Positions 24,632 through 33,202 of a stretch of 64,000 nucleotides of DNA are shown one piece after another. The translations under genes were made by a program, and so were the position numbers. Positions within the stretch are counted from its first letter, which is position 1, and each line of letters begins with the position of its first letter. The stretch comes from Acetobacterium wieringae (lineage in GTDB: Bacteria; Bacillota; Clostridia; Eubacteriales; Eubacteriaceae). A model generated the notes under the pieces. The model did not search any database and was not told the DNA's origin. It saw only the letters and a program-made list of their open reading frames with translations. The stretch spans positions 310,001 to 374,000 of the forward strand of contig NZ_JAIPPU010000001.1 in assembly GCF_026646375.1 (NCBI RefSeq), in the 5' to 3' direction.

Positions 24632-27310
24632 ATGGTTAATTTAATAATTAATGGGCAAAGTGTCAGTGTCGAATCGGGAACAACAATTTTAAAGGCGGCA
24701 AGTTCCGTGGGCATTGAGATTCCAACCCTGTGCAGTTTTAAAGATTTCACTCCTGAGGGAACCTGCGGGATGTGTGTGGTAGAGGTAGAGGGTTCTAAAG
24801 AATTTGAAAAAGCTTGTTCAACTCCAGTGGTTGAAGGTATGGTGGTTAATACCGATACATTTGTTGTTAGAAATGAGCGACGTAAAGCAATGAAAGCATT
24901 GATGGCAGATCATAAATTTGATTGCATGTCTTGTTACAAGTATGAGGCGTGTTTCTTTGTCGAAAACAATGCTAATTTGATTGACTATGATACATACAAG
25001 GCAGTGGAAACAGAGGGATATGCGGATCGACCAATTGATGACTCAAATCCATTTTATACGTATGAGCCCAGCAAATGTGTTTTATGTGGTCGATGTATAA
25101 AAGCTTGTGATTATTTGCAGTGTAATCACGTCTTAGCTGCATTCGATCCTGAAAAGGATAACATTATTAAAACTGTTAATGATCTGCCAAGAGGTAAAAC
25201 AACAGAGTGTGTCAGCTGTGGAAATTGTATTGCTGTATGTCCAACCGGGGCATTAGCGCCTAAGAAGTTTAAACCGTTTAGTTATGCAAAACATGTACAG
25301 ACTGTCTGTCCTTATTGCGGAGTCGGCTGTACCTTGAATTTAAAAGTAATTGATAATAAAATTACTGATGTATTTAGTACCGAAGGAAATGTAAATGATA
25401 ATTTACTCTGTGTAAAAGGTCGATTTGCTTATGATTTCGTAGGCAGTCCGGATCGATTAACAACACCCTTGATCCGAAAAGATGGGGTATTGCAGGAAGC
25501 AACCTGGGAAGAAGCCATTTCATTAGTTGCTAAAAAGTTAAAAGAAGCAAAAGCTGAAGGGCCACAGGCTGTAGCCGGATTATCATCGGCCCGCTGTACT
25601 AACGAAGACAACTATGTATTCCAGAAGTTCATCAGAACCGTGGGTGAAACCAATAATGTCGACCACTGTGCCCGTTTGTGTCATGCGTCCACGGTTGCTG
25701 GTCTGGCTAAATCTTTTGGTAGTGGCGCAATGACCAACAGTATTGAGGAAATCGCCATGATGGATGTGATGCTCGTATCGGGATCAAACACAACTGAGAC
25801 ACATCCTGTTATCGGTGCTAAAATAAAACAACGGAAAGCTCAGGGGGCAACTCTGATTGTTGCCGAACCCCGTAAGATCGAACTGGCAAACTACGCGGAT
25901 GTTTTTTTACAAATCAAACCAGGAACGAATGTTGCTTTATTTAATGGACTAATGCGTGCTATTTTAGATGCCGGCCTCGAAGATAAAACTTTTATCAATG
26001 AACGAACCGAAGGCTATGAAGCATTTTTAGAATTCATGAATACAATCACTGTCGAAAAATGTGCCGAAATTTGTGGTGTTGACCCTGAAGAAATGAGAAA
26101 AGCAGGAGTTCTTTACGCAACAAAAGATCGTGGCGGTATCTTCTATTCTATGGGTGTTACTCAGTTTAACACCGGTACGGATGGGGTTATGTCCACGGCC
26201 AATCTGGCAATGCTGACCGGAAAAATTGGTCGGGAAGGCTGTGGTGTAAATCCGCTTCGTGGCCAGAATAATGTTCAGGGTGCCTGTGATATGGGAGCCT
26301 TGCCAGGAGATCTGCCAGGTTATCAAAAAACAGCAGTACCGGAAGTGATTGATAAGTTTGAAAAAGCCTGGGGATTAAAATTACCTCAGAACGCTGGAAA
26401 AACTTTAACCGAAATTATTAATGGTGTTGGGGATGGCACGATTAAATTCCTATACATCATGGGTGAAAACCCGATGGTTTCTGATCCTAACACCAATCAT
26501 GTCAGAGAATCTCTGGAGAAGGCCAATTTCATCGTTGTTCAGGATATTTTCCAGACGGAAACTACTGAATTTGCCGATGTTGTTTTACCGGCTTATGTTT
26601 ATGCTGAAAAAGATGGAACCTTCACCAATACCGAACGCCGGATTCAGCTTATAAGAAAAGCTGTTGATGCCCCAGGGGTTTCAAAAAATGACTGGGAAAT
26701 CATTGGATTAATTGCTAAGGCAATGGACGTCAAAGGCTTTGATTTTACCAGTGCGGCAGAAATAATGGACGAGATTGCATCGGTAACCCCAAATTATGCA
26801 GGGGTTTCTCATGAACGACTGGAAAATGGCGATCGGATTCAATGGCCGTGTTTAAGTAAAGACTCTGAAGGCGCAAAATTCCTTCATGCCGAAAAATTCA
26901 CCAGAGGTCTGGGTGCCTTTATGATTGCGGACTATATCCCGCCAGAAGATCAGGCCGATGAAGAATACCCACTTATTTTAATGACTGGCCGAATTCTTGA
27001 GCATTATCATACTCGAACCATGACTAAACGTTCACCAGGGATTGAAGAGATTGCCGGTGATGCGTTTGTGGAAATCAATCCAGCAAAAGCATTGGAATAT
27101 GGTATCGCAGAAGGTGATGTCATTAGTGTTACCTCTCCACGGGGAAGCGTTTCAGCGAAAACTCGTTTTAATGAAGGGATCATGGAAAATAATCTTTTCA
27201 TGCCATTCCATTATGGCGATGTCGGAGCGAACTGTCTGACGGGTGGTACAGTCGATCCAATTGCAAAAATTCCGCCGTTGAAAGTGTCAAAAGTTCGAAT
27301 TGCCAAATAA
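24632..27310 (+). CDS. fdhA: Formate dehydrogenase catalytic (alpha) subunit, cysteine type
   Basis: An 892-residue molybdo/tungsto-bis-MGD enzyme interconverting formate and CO2. Domains in order: N-terminal [2Fe-2S] domain (C34, C45, C48, C62); His-Cys3 [4Fe-4S] site (H94, C98, C101, C107); two ferredoxin clusters (C149-C152-C155-C159 region and C193-C196-C199-C203); MopB cluster C226, C229, C233, C260; then the catalytic domain. The catalytic residue in DHCARLCH is C350, where many acetogen enzymes have selenocysteine. The extended N terminus is of the kind seen in Moorella FdhA. No NADH- or hydrogenase-subunit gene adjoins it. MobA and MOSC genes lie upstream and a formate channel downstream. 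Confidence 0.95.
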   Translation: MVNLIINGQSVSVESGTTILKAASSVGIEIPTLCSFKDFTPEGTCGMCVVEVEGSKEFEKACSTPVVEGMVVNTDTFVVRNERRKAMKALMADHKFDCMSCYKYEACFFVENNANLIDYDTYKAVETEGYADRPIDDSNPFYTYEPSKCVLCGRCIKACDYLQCNHVLAAFDPEKDNIIKTVNDLPRGKTTECVSCGNCIAVCPTGALAPKKFKPFSYAKHVQTVCPYCGVGCTLNLKVIDNKITDVFSTEGNVNDNLLCVKGRFAYDFVGSPDRLTTPLIRKDGVLQEATWEEAISLVAKKLKEAKAEGPQAVAGLSSARCTNEDNYVFQKFIRTVGETNNVDHCARLCHASTVAGLAKSFGSGAMTNSIEEIAMMDVMLVSGSNTTETHPVIGAKIKQRKAQGATLIVAEPRKIELANYADVFLQIKPGTNVALFNGLMRAILDAGLEDKTFINERTEGYEAFLEFMNTITVEKCAEICGVDPEEMRKAGVLYATKDRGGIFYSMGVTQFNTGTDGVMSTANLAMLTGKIGREGCGVNPLRGQNNVQGACDMGALPGDLPGYQKTAVPEVIDKFEKAWGLKLPQNAGKTLTEIINGVGDGTIKFLYIMGENPMVSDPNTNHVRESLEKANFIVVQDIFQTETTEFADVVLPAYVYAEKDGTFTNTERRIQLIRKAVDAPGVSKNDWEIIGLIAKAMDVKGFDFTSAAEIMDEIASVTPNYAGVSHERLENGDRIQWPCLSKDSEGAKFLHAEKFTRGLGAFMIADYIPPEDQADEEYPLILMTGRILEHYHTRTMTKRSPGIEEIAGDAFVEINPAKALEYGIAEGDVISVTSPRGSVSAKTRFNEGIMENNLFMPFHYGDVGANCLTGGTVDPIAKIPPLKVSKVRIAK

Positions 27311-27332
27311 TAACCATAAAAGTTGTCTAATT

Positions 27333-27364
27333 AAAGGGGTGCGATAGTGCCCCTTCTATTTTTT
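27333..27364 (+). terminator. Terminator after fdhA
   Basis: AAGGGG (27334-27339) pairs with CCCCTT (27350-27355), followed by CTATTTTTTATT. Confidence 0.7.
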
Positions 27365-27387
27365 ATTGAACAGGTGATAGCGTTTAC

Positions 27388-27416
27388 TTGACAATTGTCA
27401 AAAAATAGTGTACTAT
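27388..27416 (+). promoter_or_regulatory. Promoter with palindromic -35 for corrinoid protein 2
   Basis: TTGACA (27388-27393), a 17-bp spacer and TACTAT (27411-27416). The -35 box lies in the perfect palindrome TTGACAATTGTCAA (27388-27401), also present at 19917-19930, and a candidate operator. Confidence 0.75.
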
Positions 27417-27488
27417 ACGAATAAACATGTACACACAAGTCACACAAGTTTTCATGAACTGATTTTCTAAAAAAGAAGGGGTATTTAA

Positions 27489-28118
27489 ATGCTGGACTTA
27501 AAGGTTTTGACACAGGCGGTTGGAGATTTAGAAGAAGAAGAGGTAATGGATCTACTCAATGATTTTGTAGCGACAAATCCTACTGAAGCGGAAGCACAGG
27601 AAGCGGTTGCCGCCTGTCAGGGGGGGATGGCGCTGGTCGGTGATCTTTTTGAAAAAGGTGAGTACTTTGTTGGCGATCTGATCTTCGCCGGCGAATTGTT
27701 GACCGAAGCAATAAATGTTCTAAAACCGGTGTTAGGCGGTGATGATTCGACAGTTGCAGGAACGATCGTGATTGGTACGGTTCATGGCGATTTGCATGAT
27801 ATCGGCAAGAATATTTTCAAAAGCATGTCAGAAGCAGCGGGATTTGAAGTGATCGATCTGGGGATCGATGTAGCGCCAGAAATCTTTGTGGAAAAAGCCA
27901 AAGAGTGTCAACCGGCAATCATTGGGATGAGTGGGGTCTTAACATTGGCGATCGATTCGATGAAAGAAACGGTCGATGCTTTGAAAGCTGCTGGCATCGA
28001 TGCTAAAATTATCATTGGCGGAAATCCGGTTACTAAAGAATCCTGTGAATATGTGGGTGCTGATCAATTTACTACCAATGCAGCAGAAGGTGTTAAAATC
28101 TGCCAGGGATGGGTCTAA
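27489..28118 (+). CDS. Orphan corrinoid (B12-binding) methyltransferase protein 2
   Basis: A 209-residue corrinoid protein with helical cap and cobalamin domain; DxHxxG is D101-L-H103-D-I-G106, with H103 the expected cobalt ligand. The following SGVLTLAIDSMKET and GGNPVTKESCEYVGAD segments complete the Rossmann-like fold. It lies between fdhA and the formate channel in its own transcription unit. No substrate methyltransferase is adjacent. Its acidic N terminus differs from the paralogues at 10274 and 29390. Confidence 0.93.
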   Translation: MLDLKVLTQAVGDLEEEEVMDLLNDFVATNPTEAEAQEAVAACQGGMALVGDLFEKGEYFVGDLIFAGELLTEAINVLKPVLGGDDSTVAGTIVIGTVHGDLHDIGKNIFKSMSEAAGFEVIDLGIDVAPEIFVEKAKECQPAIIGMSGVLTLAIDSMKETVDALKAAGIDAKIIIGGNPVTKESCEYVGADQFTTNAAEGVKICQGWV

Positions 28119-28150
28119 GTCTTAATAACCCCAAACTAAAATGAAAATAT

Positions 28151-28192
28151 GAGGATAAAGAAAGAGCATCGCTCTGATCTTTATCCTTTTTT
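28151..28192 (+). terminator. Terminator after corrinoid protein 2
   Basis: AGGATAAAG pairs with CTTTATCCT, with an inner GAGC/GCTC pairing, followed by TTTTTT. Confidence 0.9.
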
Positions 28193-28299
28193 AATTGCAC
28201 GAGAAGGGAGTACAATAACTTTTGATTGAAAAAATACATCTTTTCTCACGTTAAATTAAAAGATTTGTAGATATTTGTATATACAGGTCGATATAAGTA

Positions 28300-28308
28300 T
28301 GGTATAAT
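28300..28308 (+). promoter_or_regulatory. Extended -10 promoter of the formate channel gene
   Basis: TGGTATAAT (TGn extended -10, TATAAT at 28303-28308) with no convincing -35 box, about 50 bp ahead of the GTG start. Confidence 0.5.
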
Positions 28309-28360
28309 TTCGACAAACGATTTCATCAAAATCGGAAAACTTTATGCTTAGGAGGAGAGG

Positions 28361-29140
28361 GTGAATAATTTTTTTAGTCCCGCAGAAATCTGCGAGAACA
28401 TGGTAAATGGCTGTAATAATAAAGCCAAGCTGTCAATTGGTAAAATGATTGTATTGGGCATTTTTGCCGGCGTCTTTATTGGTTTCGGTGCTTATGGTTT
28501 TACAGTCATTCTTTCTGGTGCTGGTACTGGTTTTGAAGCCACTTTTGCCAAATACATCGGCGCCGGCGTCTTCCCGGTTGGCCTGATGCTGGTGGTCATG
28601 TGTGGTGCCGAACTGTTTACCGGTAATAATCTGATGACCTTATCGGTATTTAAAAAAGAAATTACGGTTGGTGCGATGCTGCGTAACTGGGGTGTAGTCT
28701 GGGCAGCTAATCTGGTAGGATCTGTTTTACTGGCTTATTTAATGTCACAAAGTGGTCTCTATGGCGAAGCAATGACCGCAAAAGCCATTGGTATTGCCGA
28801 AGCTAAATGTGCGATTCCGTTAATGCCAGTGATTATCCGGGCGATTTTCTGTAACATGCTGGTTTGCCTGGCGGTTTGGATGCAATCCGGGGCCAAAGAT
28901 ATCATCGGTAAGATCTTTGCGATCTGGTTCCCAATTATGCTCTTTGTTTTGTCCGGTTTTGAGCATAGTGTAGCTAACATGTTCTTTATTCCCATGGGAA
29001 TCTTCTGCGGTGCAGATATAACCTGGGCTCAGGCGTTCCTGAACAATATTCTTCCAGTTACGCTGGGAAATATTATTGGTGGGGCCATTATCATTCCCGC
29101 TTGCTATCATTTTATCTATGCTAAAAAAACAGCGGCATAA
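28361..29140 (+). CDS. fdhC: Formate/nitrite transporter family channel
   Basis: A 259-residue FNT-family pentameric channel with six predicted helices; the family signatures are seen around GAYGF, CGAELFTGNNLMTL and FEHSVANMFFIPMG. In an acetogen next to formate dehydrogenase it most likely moves formate. The start is GTG at 28361, directly after the strong site GGAGGAGAGG. The symbol fdhC is by family usage; focA is equally possible. Confidence 0.9.
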   Translation: MNNFFSPAEICENMVNGCNNKAKLSIGKMIVLGIFAGVFIGFGAYGFTVILSGAGTGFEATFAKYIGAGVFPVGLMLVVMCGAELFTGNNLMTLSVFKKEITVGAMLRNWGVVWAANLVGSVLLAYLMSQSGLYGEAMTAKAIGIAEAKCAIPLMPVIIRAIFCNMLVCLAVWMQSGAKDIIGKIFAIWFPIMLFVLSGFEHSVANMFFIPMGIFCGADITWAQAFLNNILPVTLGNIIGGAIIIPACYHFIYAKKTAA

Positions 29141-29152
29141 AACGTCACAGTT

Positions 29153-29190
29153 TAGTAACTTTTGCTCTTCATTAGAGAAGAGCAAAGGCC
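29153..29190 (+). terminator. Hairpin after the formate channel
   Basis: TTTGCTCTT and AAGAGCAAA form a 9-bp stem but no clear T run follows, so termination is uncertain. Confidence 0.4.
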
Positions 29191-29389
29191 TCTAAATTTA
29201 AAGAAATAAAAATTTGTATGATAAATATCAATTATACCATTATCAAAAAAAATAATTTAGGTTATAATTAAAAGGACTTTGAAAAATATTAAATTAGAAA
29301 TTCCAGGTGTGATCATTTAGAAAAAGCCAGGTTGATAAATTTAGCGGTGGTATTCAATTTACACCTTTATAGGGAGTGGAACTTAAATT

Positions 29390-30040
29390 ATGAAACATAG
29401 CATTGTAAGATCCATCGAAGGATTATATGAGGATCGAACCCTGGAACTGGTACGGATTGCTATTCGAAAAGGGTTTAAACCAATTGATATTTTTAATTGG
29501 CTCCAAACCGGAATGGAACGGGTTGGTAAATTATACGAAACCAGTGATTATTTTATTGCGGATTTGATTTTTGCCGGGATCATTTTTCAGGAAGTGATGG
29601 AGCTGGAAGAATTAAAAGAAGTTACCAAGGTAACCCCTAAAAATAAGATCGGGCGACTATTGCTTTTTTCGGTGTTCGGAGATTGTCACGACATTGGCAA
29701 AAATATTTTTGGTTCCTTTGCCAGAACCGCCGGATTCGAACTCATTGATTTAGGGACAGATGTATCGCTGTATCAGGTCATCGAAGCCATTGAAACCGTC
29801 AAACCGGATATCATTGGCATGAGTGGTATGCAGCAGGAAACCATTTATGAAATGCGGGCGGTAGTCTGTGAATTGGTTAACCGGGGCATCCGGGATGATT
29901 ATCGGGTCATTATCGGTGGTGCTGTCATTGATGAAAAGGCAGCTCAGATAGTTGGTGCCGATTTTGCCACTAAAGATGTGATGACTGGGGTAGAAAAATG
30001 CAAATTATGGATGATTGAAAAAACCGGAAAAAAACAATAA
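29390..30040 (+). CDS. Orphan corrinoid (B12-binding) methyltransferase protein 3
   Basis: A 216-residue corrinoid protein; DxHxxG is D98-C-H100-D-I-G103. The helical cap (MERVGKLYETSDYFIADLIFAG) matches the MtaC/MtbC/MttC pattern. It is followed after 28 bp by a GntR/UTRA regulator and then a DUF1638 protein, probably as one operon. It matches the arrangement at 10274-11622. About 250 bp of AT-rich sequence without clear elements precedes it. Confidence 0.93.
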   Translation: MKHSIVRSIEGLYEDRTLELVRIAIRKGFKPIDIFNWLQTGMERVGKLYETSDYFIADLIFAGIIFQEVMELEELKEVTKVTPKNKIGRLLLFSVFGDCHDIGKNIFGSFARTAGFELIDLGTDVSLYQVIEAIETVKPDIIGMSGMQQETIYEMRAVVCELVNRGIRDDYRVIIGGAVIDEKAAQIVGADFATKDVMTGVEKCKLWMIEKTGKKQ

Positions 30041-30068
30041 ATAGAAAATAGACCAAGGTGGTAGAGAA

Positions 30069-30773
30069 ATGGGATCCCCCGAATATTTAAAAATAGTCGA
30101 TGCAATAAAAAATAGAATAACCAGTGAAGAAATTAAACCGGGTGATGCCATACAATCTGAGAATCTTCTCTGTGAAGAATTTAATGTCAGTCGCATGACT
30201 GTCAGAAAAGGGTTGGCAGTACTTGTCAATGAAGGGTATATTTACTCAATACCAGGTAAAGGTAACTATGTCTGTGAGCCGAATCTGGATTCGTACACCC
30301 TTCATTTTGATGAAATGATGACGACTGAAAAAAAAGGTGAAGAAATCCGACTGATTGAAGTCAACGTCGTGAAGCCCAGCTACGAGGTGGGATTTAACCT
30401 GGAAATCCCCGAAAACAAACATGTCATCGTGGTCAAACGGGTATTTGTCAGCGATGGGGTGGTAAAGGCCTTTGATGTTAAGTATATTCCGTATTACCGG
30501 GGCATTCCGATTGTCGAGAAAGAGATTCGCTATGCGACCTTTCCGGAAATGGTGGCCAAAAAGAACTCCATTTTTGCGATGACCAAAAAGCTGAAGATTC
30601 GGGCCATGGCAGCAACCGGCGAAGTTAGTCAGGTGCTGGATATCATGGAAGGTGATCCGGTGCTGGTGGTGGAACAGAAGCTGATGGACGAAAAAGATCA
30701 CCCCATTGGATGGGGTCTTATGTACTTTACCGGTGACGATTCAGGGTTGGAGGCAGTCGCTTCCTTCGATTAG
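30069..30773 (+). CDS. GntR/HutC-family regulator with UTRA domain, corrinoid-linked 2
   Basis: A 234-residue paralogue of the regulator at 10918, with the same length. The winged helix includes IQSENLLCEEFNVSRMTVRKG and is joined to the UTRA-type domain by YIYSIPGKGNYVCEP. The effector is unknown. It has a good ribosome site (AAGGTGG) and lies between a corrinoid protein gene and DUF1638, 22 bp from the latter. Confidence 0.9.
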   Translation: MGSPEYLKIVDAIKNRITSEEIKPGDAIQSENLLCEEFNVSRMTVRKGLAVLVNEGYIYSIPGKGNYVCEPNLDSYTLHFDEMMTTEKKGEEIRLIEVNVVKPSYEVGFNLEIPENKHVIVVKRVFVSDGVVKAFDVKYIPYYRGIPIVEKEIRYATFPEMVAKKNSIFAMTKKLKIRAMAATGEVSQVLDIMEGDPVLVVEQKLMDEKDHPIGWGLMYFTGDDSGLEAVASFD

Positions 30774-30795
30774 TTATGAATAACTGAGGTATGGG

Positions 30796-31491
30796 ATGAA
30801 AGAAAGTATCTTATTAATTGCGTGTGGAATGATTCAGGACGAGATGAGCTTGGCGATGAAGAATACCGGCATCAATTATGACACCATTTGGATGAGTGCA
30901 GAACTTCATAACAACCCGGATATGCTAAATCAGGAACTGCAAAAAGAGATCAACCGTCATCAGGAATACGACACCATTCTGCTCAGCTACGGGAATTGCG
31001 GCAAGGCCCTAATCGGATTGCGTAGTGACCATGCCCGATTGGCGCTGTTGCGCTCTGAGGATTGTATCCAGATTCTGCTTCATAATAAGGAGAAACTCAA
31101 ATCGATCCGGGGTGAAACCTACTTTATCACCCGCGGTTGGATGATGGGGAAAAAGTCTTTAAAAGAAGAATATCATTATGCCATCAACAAATATGGACCC
31201 AAGCGGGCTGAAATGATCATGGAAATTATGTTTAAAAACTACAAGTCCCTGATGATGATTGATTCAGGTGCCTATAATCTGGATGAGTGGATTCATTGTG
31301 CCCGCCACCTAAGCCAGGTGCTGAAACTGGATTTTGTAATCACCCAGGGCGATGTGGAAATCCTGGAAATGTTTCTGTCGCTTAAATGGGATCACCGGGT
31401 GGCCGTGATTGAGCCGGGACAGGAAGTGACGAAGGACGATTTTGGAGTGGAATGTGTCGTGGCATCCTGTGCCAATATGTTTAAAATGTAA
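30796..31491 (+). CDS. DUF1638 protein associated with corrinoid methyltransfer genes
   Basis: A 231-residue cytosolic protein. The start (ILLIACGMIQDE) and the segment ILLSYGNCGKALIGL resemble DUF1638, a family often found beside methylamine-type or glycine-betaine-type methyltransferase genes in acetogens and methanogens. Several cysteines (C10, the GNCG cysteine, and the ECVVASCANMF tail) could bind metal or a cofactor. The reaction is not known. It is the third gene of the corrinoid/GntR operon and ends at a terminator. Confidence 0.8.
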   Translation: MKESILLIACGMIQDEMSLAMKNTGINYDTIWMSAELHNNPDMLNQELQKEINRHQEYDTILLSYGNCGKALIGLRSDHARLALLRSEDCIQILLHNKEKLKSIRGETYFITRGWMMGKKSLKEEYHYAINKYGPKRAEMIMEIMFKNYKSLMMIDSGAYNLDEWIHCARHLSQVLKLDFVITQGDVEILEMFLSLKWDHRVAVIEPGQEVTKDDFGVECVVASCANMFKM

Positions 31492-31518
31492 AAATGCGGA
31501 TTTGATTGACTTACTCGG

Positions 31519-31549
31519 GAGATACGAAAAACGTGTCTCTCTTTTTATT
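31519..31549 (+). terminator. Terminator after the DUF1638 gene
   Basis: GAGATACG pairs with CGTGTCTC (one G-U pair), followed by TCTTTTTATTTT. Confidence 0.8.
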
Positions 31550-31605
31550 TTGTGCTGCCGCAGATTGTTGCGCCAAAGGGCTGACTCCCGACAGTCATAC
31601 AGGTG

Positions 31606-31634
31606 TAGACAGACAAATGGGAAAACAGTATAAT
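31606..31634 (+). promoter_or_regulatory. murE promoter
   Basis: TAGACA (31606-31611), a 17-bp spacer and perfect TATAAT (31629-31634). Confidence 0.75.
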
Positions 31635-31676
31635 AATAAATGAGTTTTACGGATGATAAACAAGAGAGGAAAACCA

Positions 31677-33164
31677 ATGAAACTGGAACAATTATTAAAC
31701 GAACTAAAAATAATCGAAATAAGAAACAGTCTTCCGGATTGTGAGATAAAAAAAATTTGCTATAATTCACGGGAAGTCGTCCCCGGCAGTTTGTTTGTAG
31801 CCATCCCTGGCTACGTCACAGATGGTCATTGCTATATCGGTAATGCCATCGATGGCGGTGCGGTTGCCGTAGTTTATCAAAATGATCTGGCTGACTATCA
31901 GCCGGACGTCTGCTACATTAAAGTCGCCGCTTCCCGCTATGCGCTGGGTATCTTGGTAAGCTGCTTTTACGGGAAGCCATCGCAGTCGATGCTGGTCACC
32001 GGGATTACCGGAACCAATGGCAAAACCTCGCTGACCTATATGCTTAAGCATATTTTTGAAAGCGACGGTAAGAAATGCGGTTTGATTGGCACCATCCATA
32101 ATCTGATTGGCGACCAGGTGGTCGATAATCGTGGCCGAACGACCCCGGAATCGCTGGAAGTCCAGGAGATCATCAAGGAAATGAAGGATGGCGGCTGCAG
32201 TCACCTGTTTATGGAAGTCTCCTCCCATGGTCTGGCGCTGGATCGGGTCAATGGGGTGGATTTTGATTATGGTATTTTTACCAATCTGACCCAGGATCAT
32301 CTGGATTATCATAAAACCTTTGAAAATTATTTCGAAGCCAAAGCCAAGCTCTTTTTTCAGGTAAAAAAAGCCAATATAATCAATGGCGATGACCCCTGGG
32401 GCCGGAAGCTGTGTGAAATGCTGGCGGAAAAATCGACGGCGCCAGTGATCACCTATGGCTTAAAAGCGGATCGTGATTATTATGCCAAAGATCTGCTTTT
32501 TAGCGCACAGGGAACGGAATTTACGCTGGTTACCCCAGCGGCGGAAGAAAAGCTGTTTTTAAATATTCCCGGTGAGTTCATGGTGTATAATGCCTTGGCG
32601 GCGATCATTGTTGCTGTGGAAGAAGGGGTGCCGATGGCTGTGATTCGGGACGCCCTGGCGATAATGCCGGGGGTTGAAGGACGGATGGAAATTCTTGATG
32701 TGGAAGCGCCCTTTGATGTGGTCATTGATTATGCCCACTCGCCGGATTCGCTGGAGAAACTGCTCCAGTCGGTGCGAAAAATATTTACGGGTCGGATTGT
32801 ATTAGTTTTTGGATGCAATGGTGATCGGGACAAGGAAAAGCGGCCGATCATGGGCCGGATCGCTGGCACCTATGCCGATATGGTGGTGGTCACCTCGGAC
32901 AATCCTGCCAGTGAAAACCCGATGGATATTATCAATGCGGTGGTGGCGGGGGTTCGGGAGAAAACCGATCAGGTTGCCACGGTTGAAGTCCGCCAGGAAG
33001 GGATTTATTATGGTGCCACCCTGTGCGGTCCGGGCGATGTGCTGGTGCTGGCCGGGAAAGGCCATGAAAAACAGGAAATTATGAAAGACGAGACCCTCTA
33101 TTATAACGAATGGGACACCGCCCGGGAAGCCGTAGCCCGGTTGAAACTGAAGTCAATAAATTAG
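31677..33164 (+). CDS. murE: UDP-MurNAc-tripeptide synthetase (MurE)
   Basis: A 495-residue Mur ligase that adds the third amino acid to the peptidoglycan stem. The P-loop TGITGTNGKTS lies at about 108-118; the central domain has SSHGLALDR and THxD-like TQDHLDYH; the C-terminal domain has DYAHSPDSLE and FGCNGDRD. The substrate-selecting motif is D408-N-P-A411, not the DNPR of diaminopimelate-adding enzymes, so the third residue is probably not meso-diaminopimelate. I start at the ATG at 31677 with GAGAGG upstream. Confidence 0.93.
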   Translation: MKLEQLLNELKIIEIRNSLPDCEIKKICYNSREVVPGSLFVAIPGYVTDGHCYIGNAIDGGAVAVVYQNDLADYQPDVCYIKVAASRYALGILVSCFYGKPSQSMLVTGITGTNGKTSLTYMLKHIFESDGKKCGLIGTIHNLIGDQVVDNRGRTTPESLEVQEIIKEMKDGGCSHLFMEVSSHGLALDRVNGVDFDYGIFTNLTQDHLDYHKTFENYFEAKAKLFFQVKKANIINGDDPWGRKLCEMLAEKSTAPVITYGLKADRDYYAKDLLFSAQGTEFTLVTPAAEEKLFLNIPGEFMVYNALAAIIVAVEEGVPMAVIRDALAIMPGVEGRMEILDVEAPFDVVIDYAHSPDSLEKLLQSVRKIFTGRIVLVFGCNGDRDKEKRPIMGRIAGTYADMVVVTSDNPASENPMDIINAVVAGVREKTDQVATVEVRQEGIYYGATLCGPGDVLVLAGKGHEKQEIMKDETLYYNEWDTAREAVARLKLKSIN

Positions 33165-33175
33165 ATAGCGACGAG

Positions 33176-33202
33176 AAAAAAGCACCCAGCGGGTGCTTTT
33201 TT
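33176..33202. terminator. Bidirectional terminator between murE and the exonuclease III gene
   Basis: AAAAAAGCACCC and GGGTGCTTTTTT form a perfect 12-bp stem with loop AGC. Confidence 0.92.

Noticed and set aside
31767-32312. 181-residue minus-strand ORF
   Set aside because: It is antisense to murE and shows no family motif.
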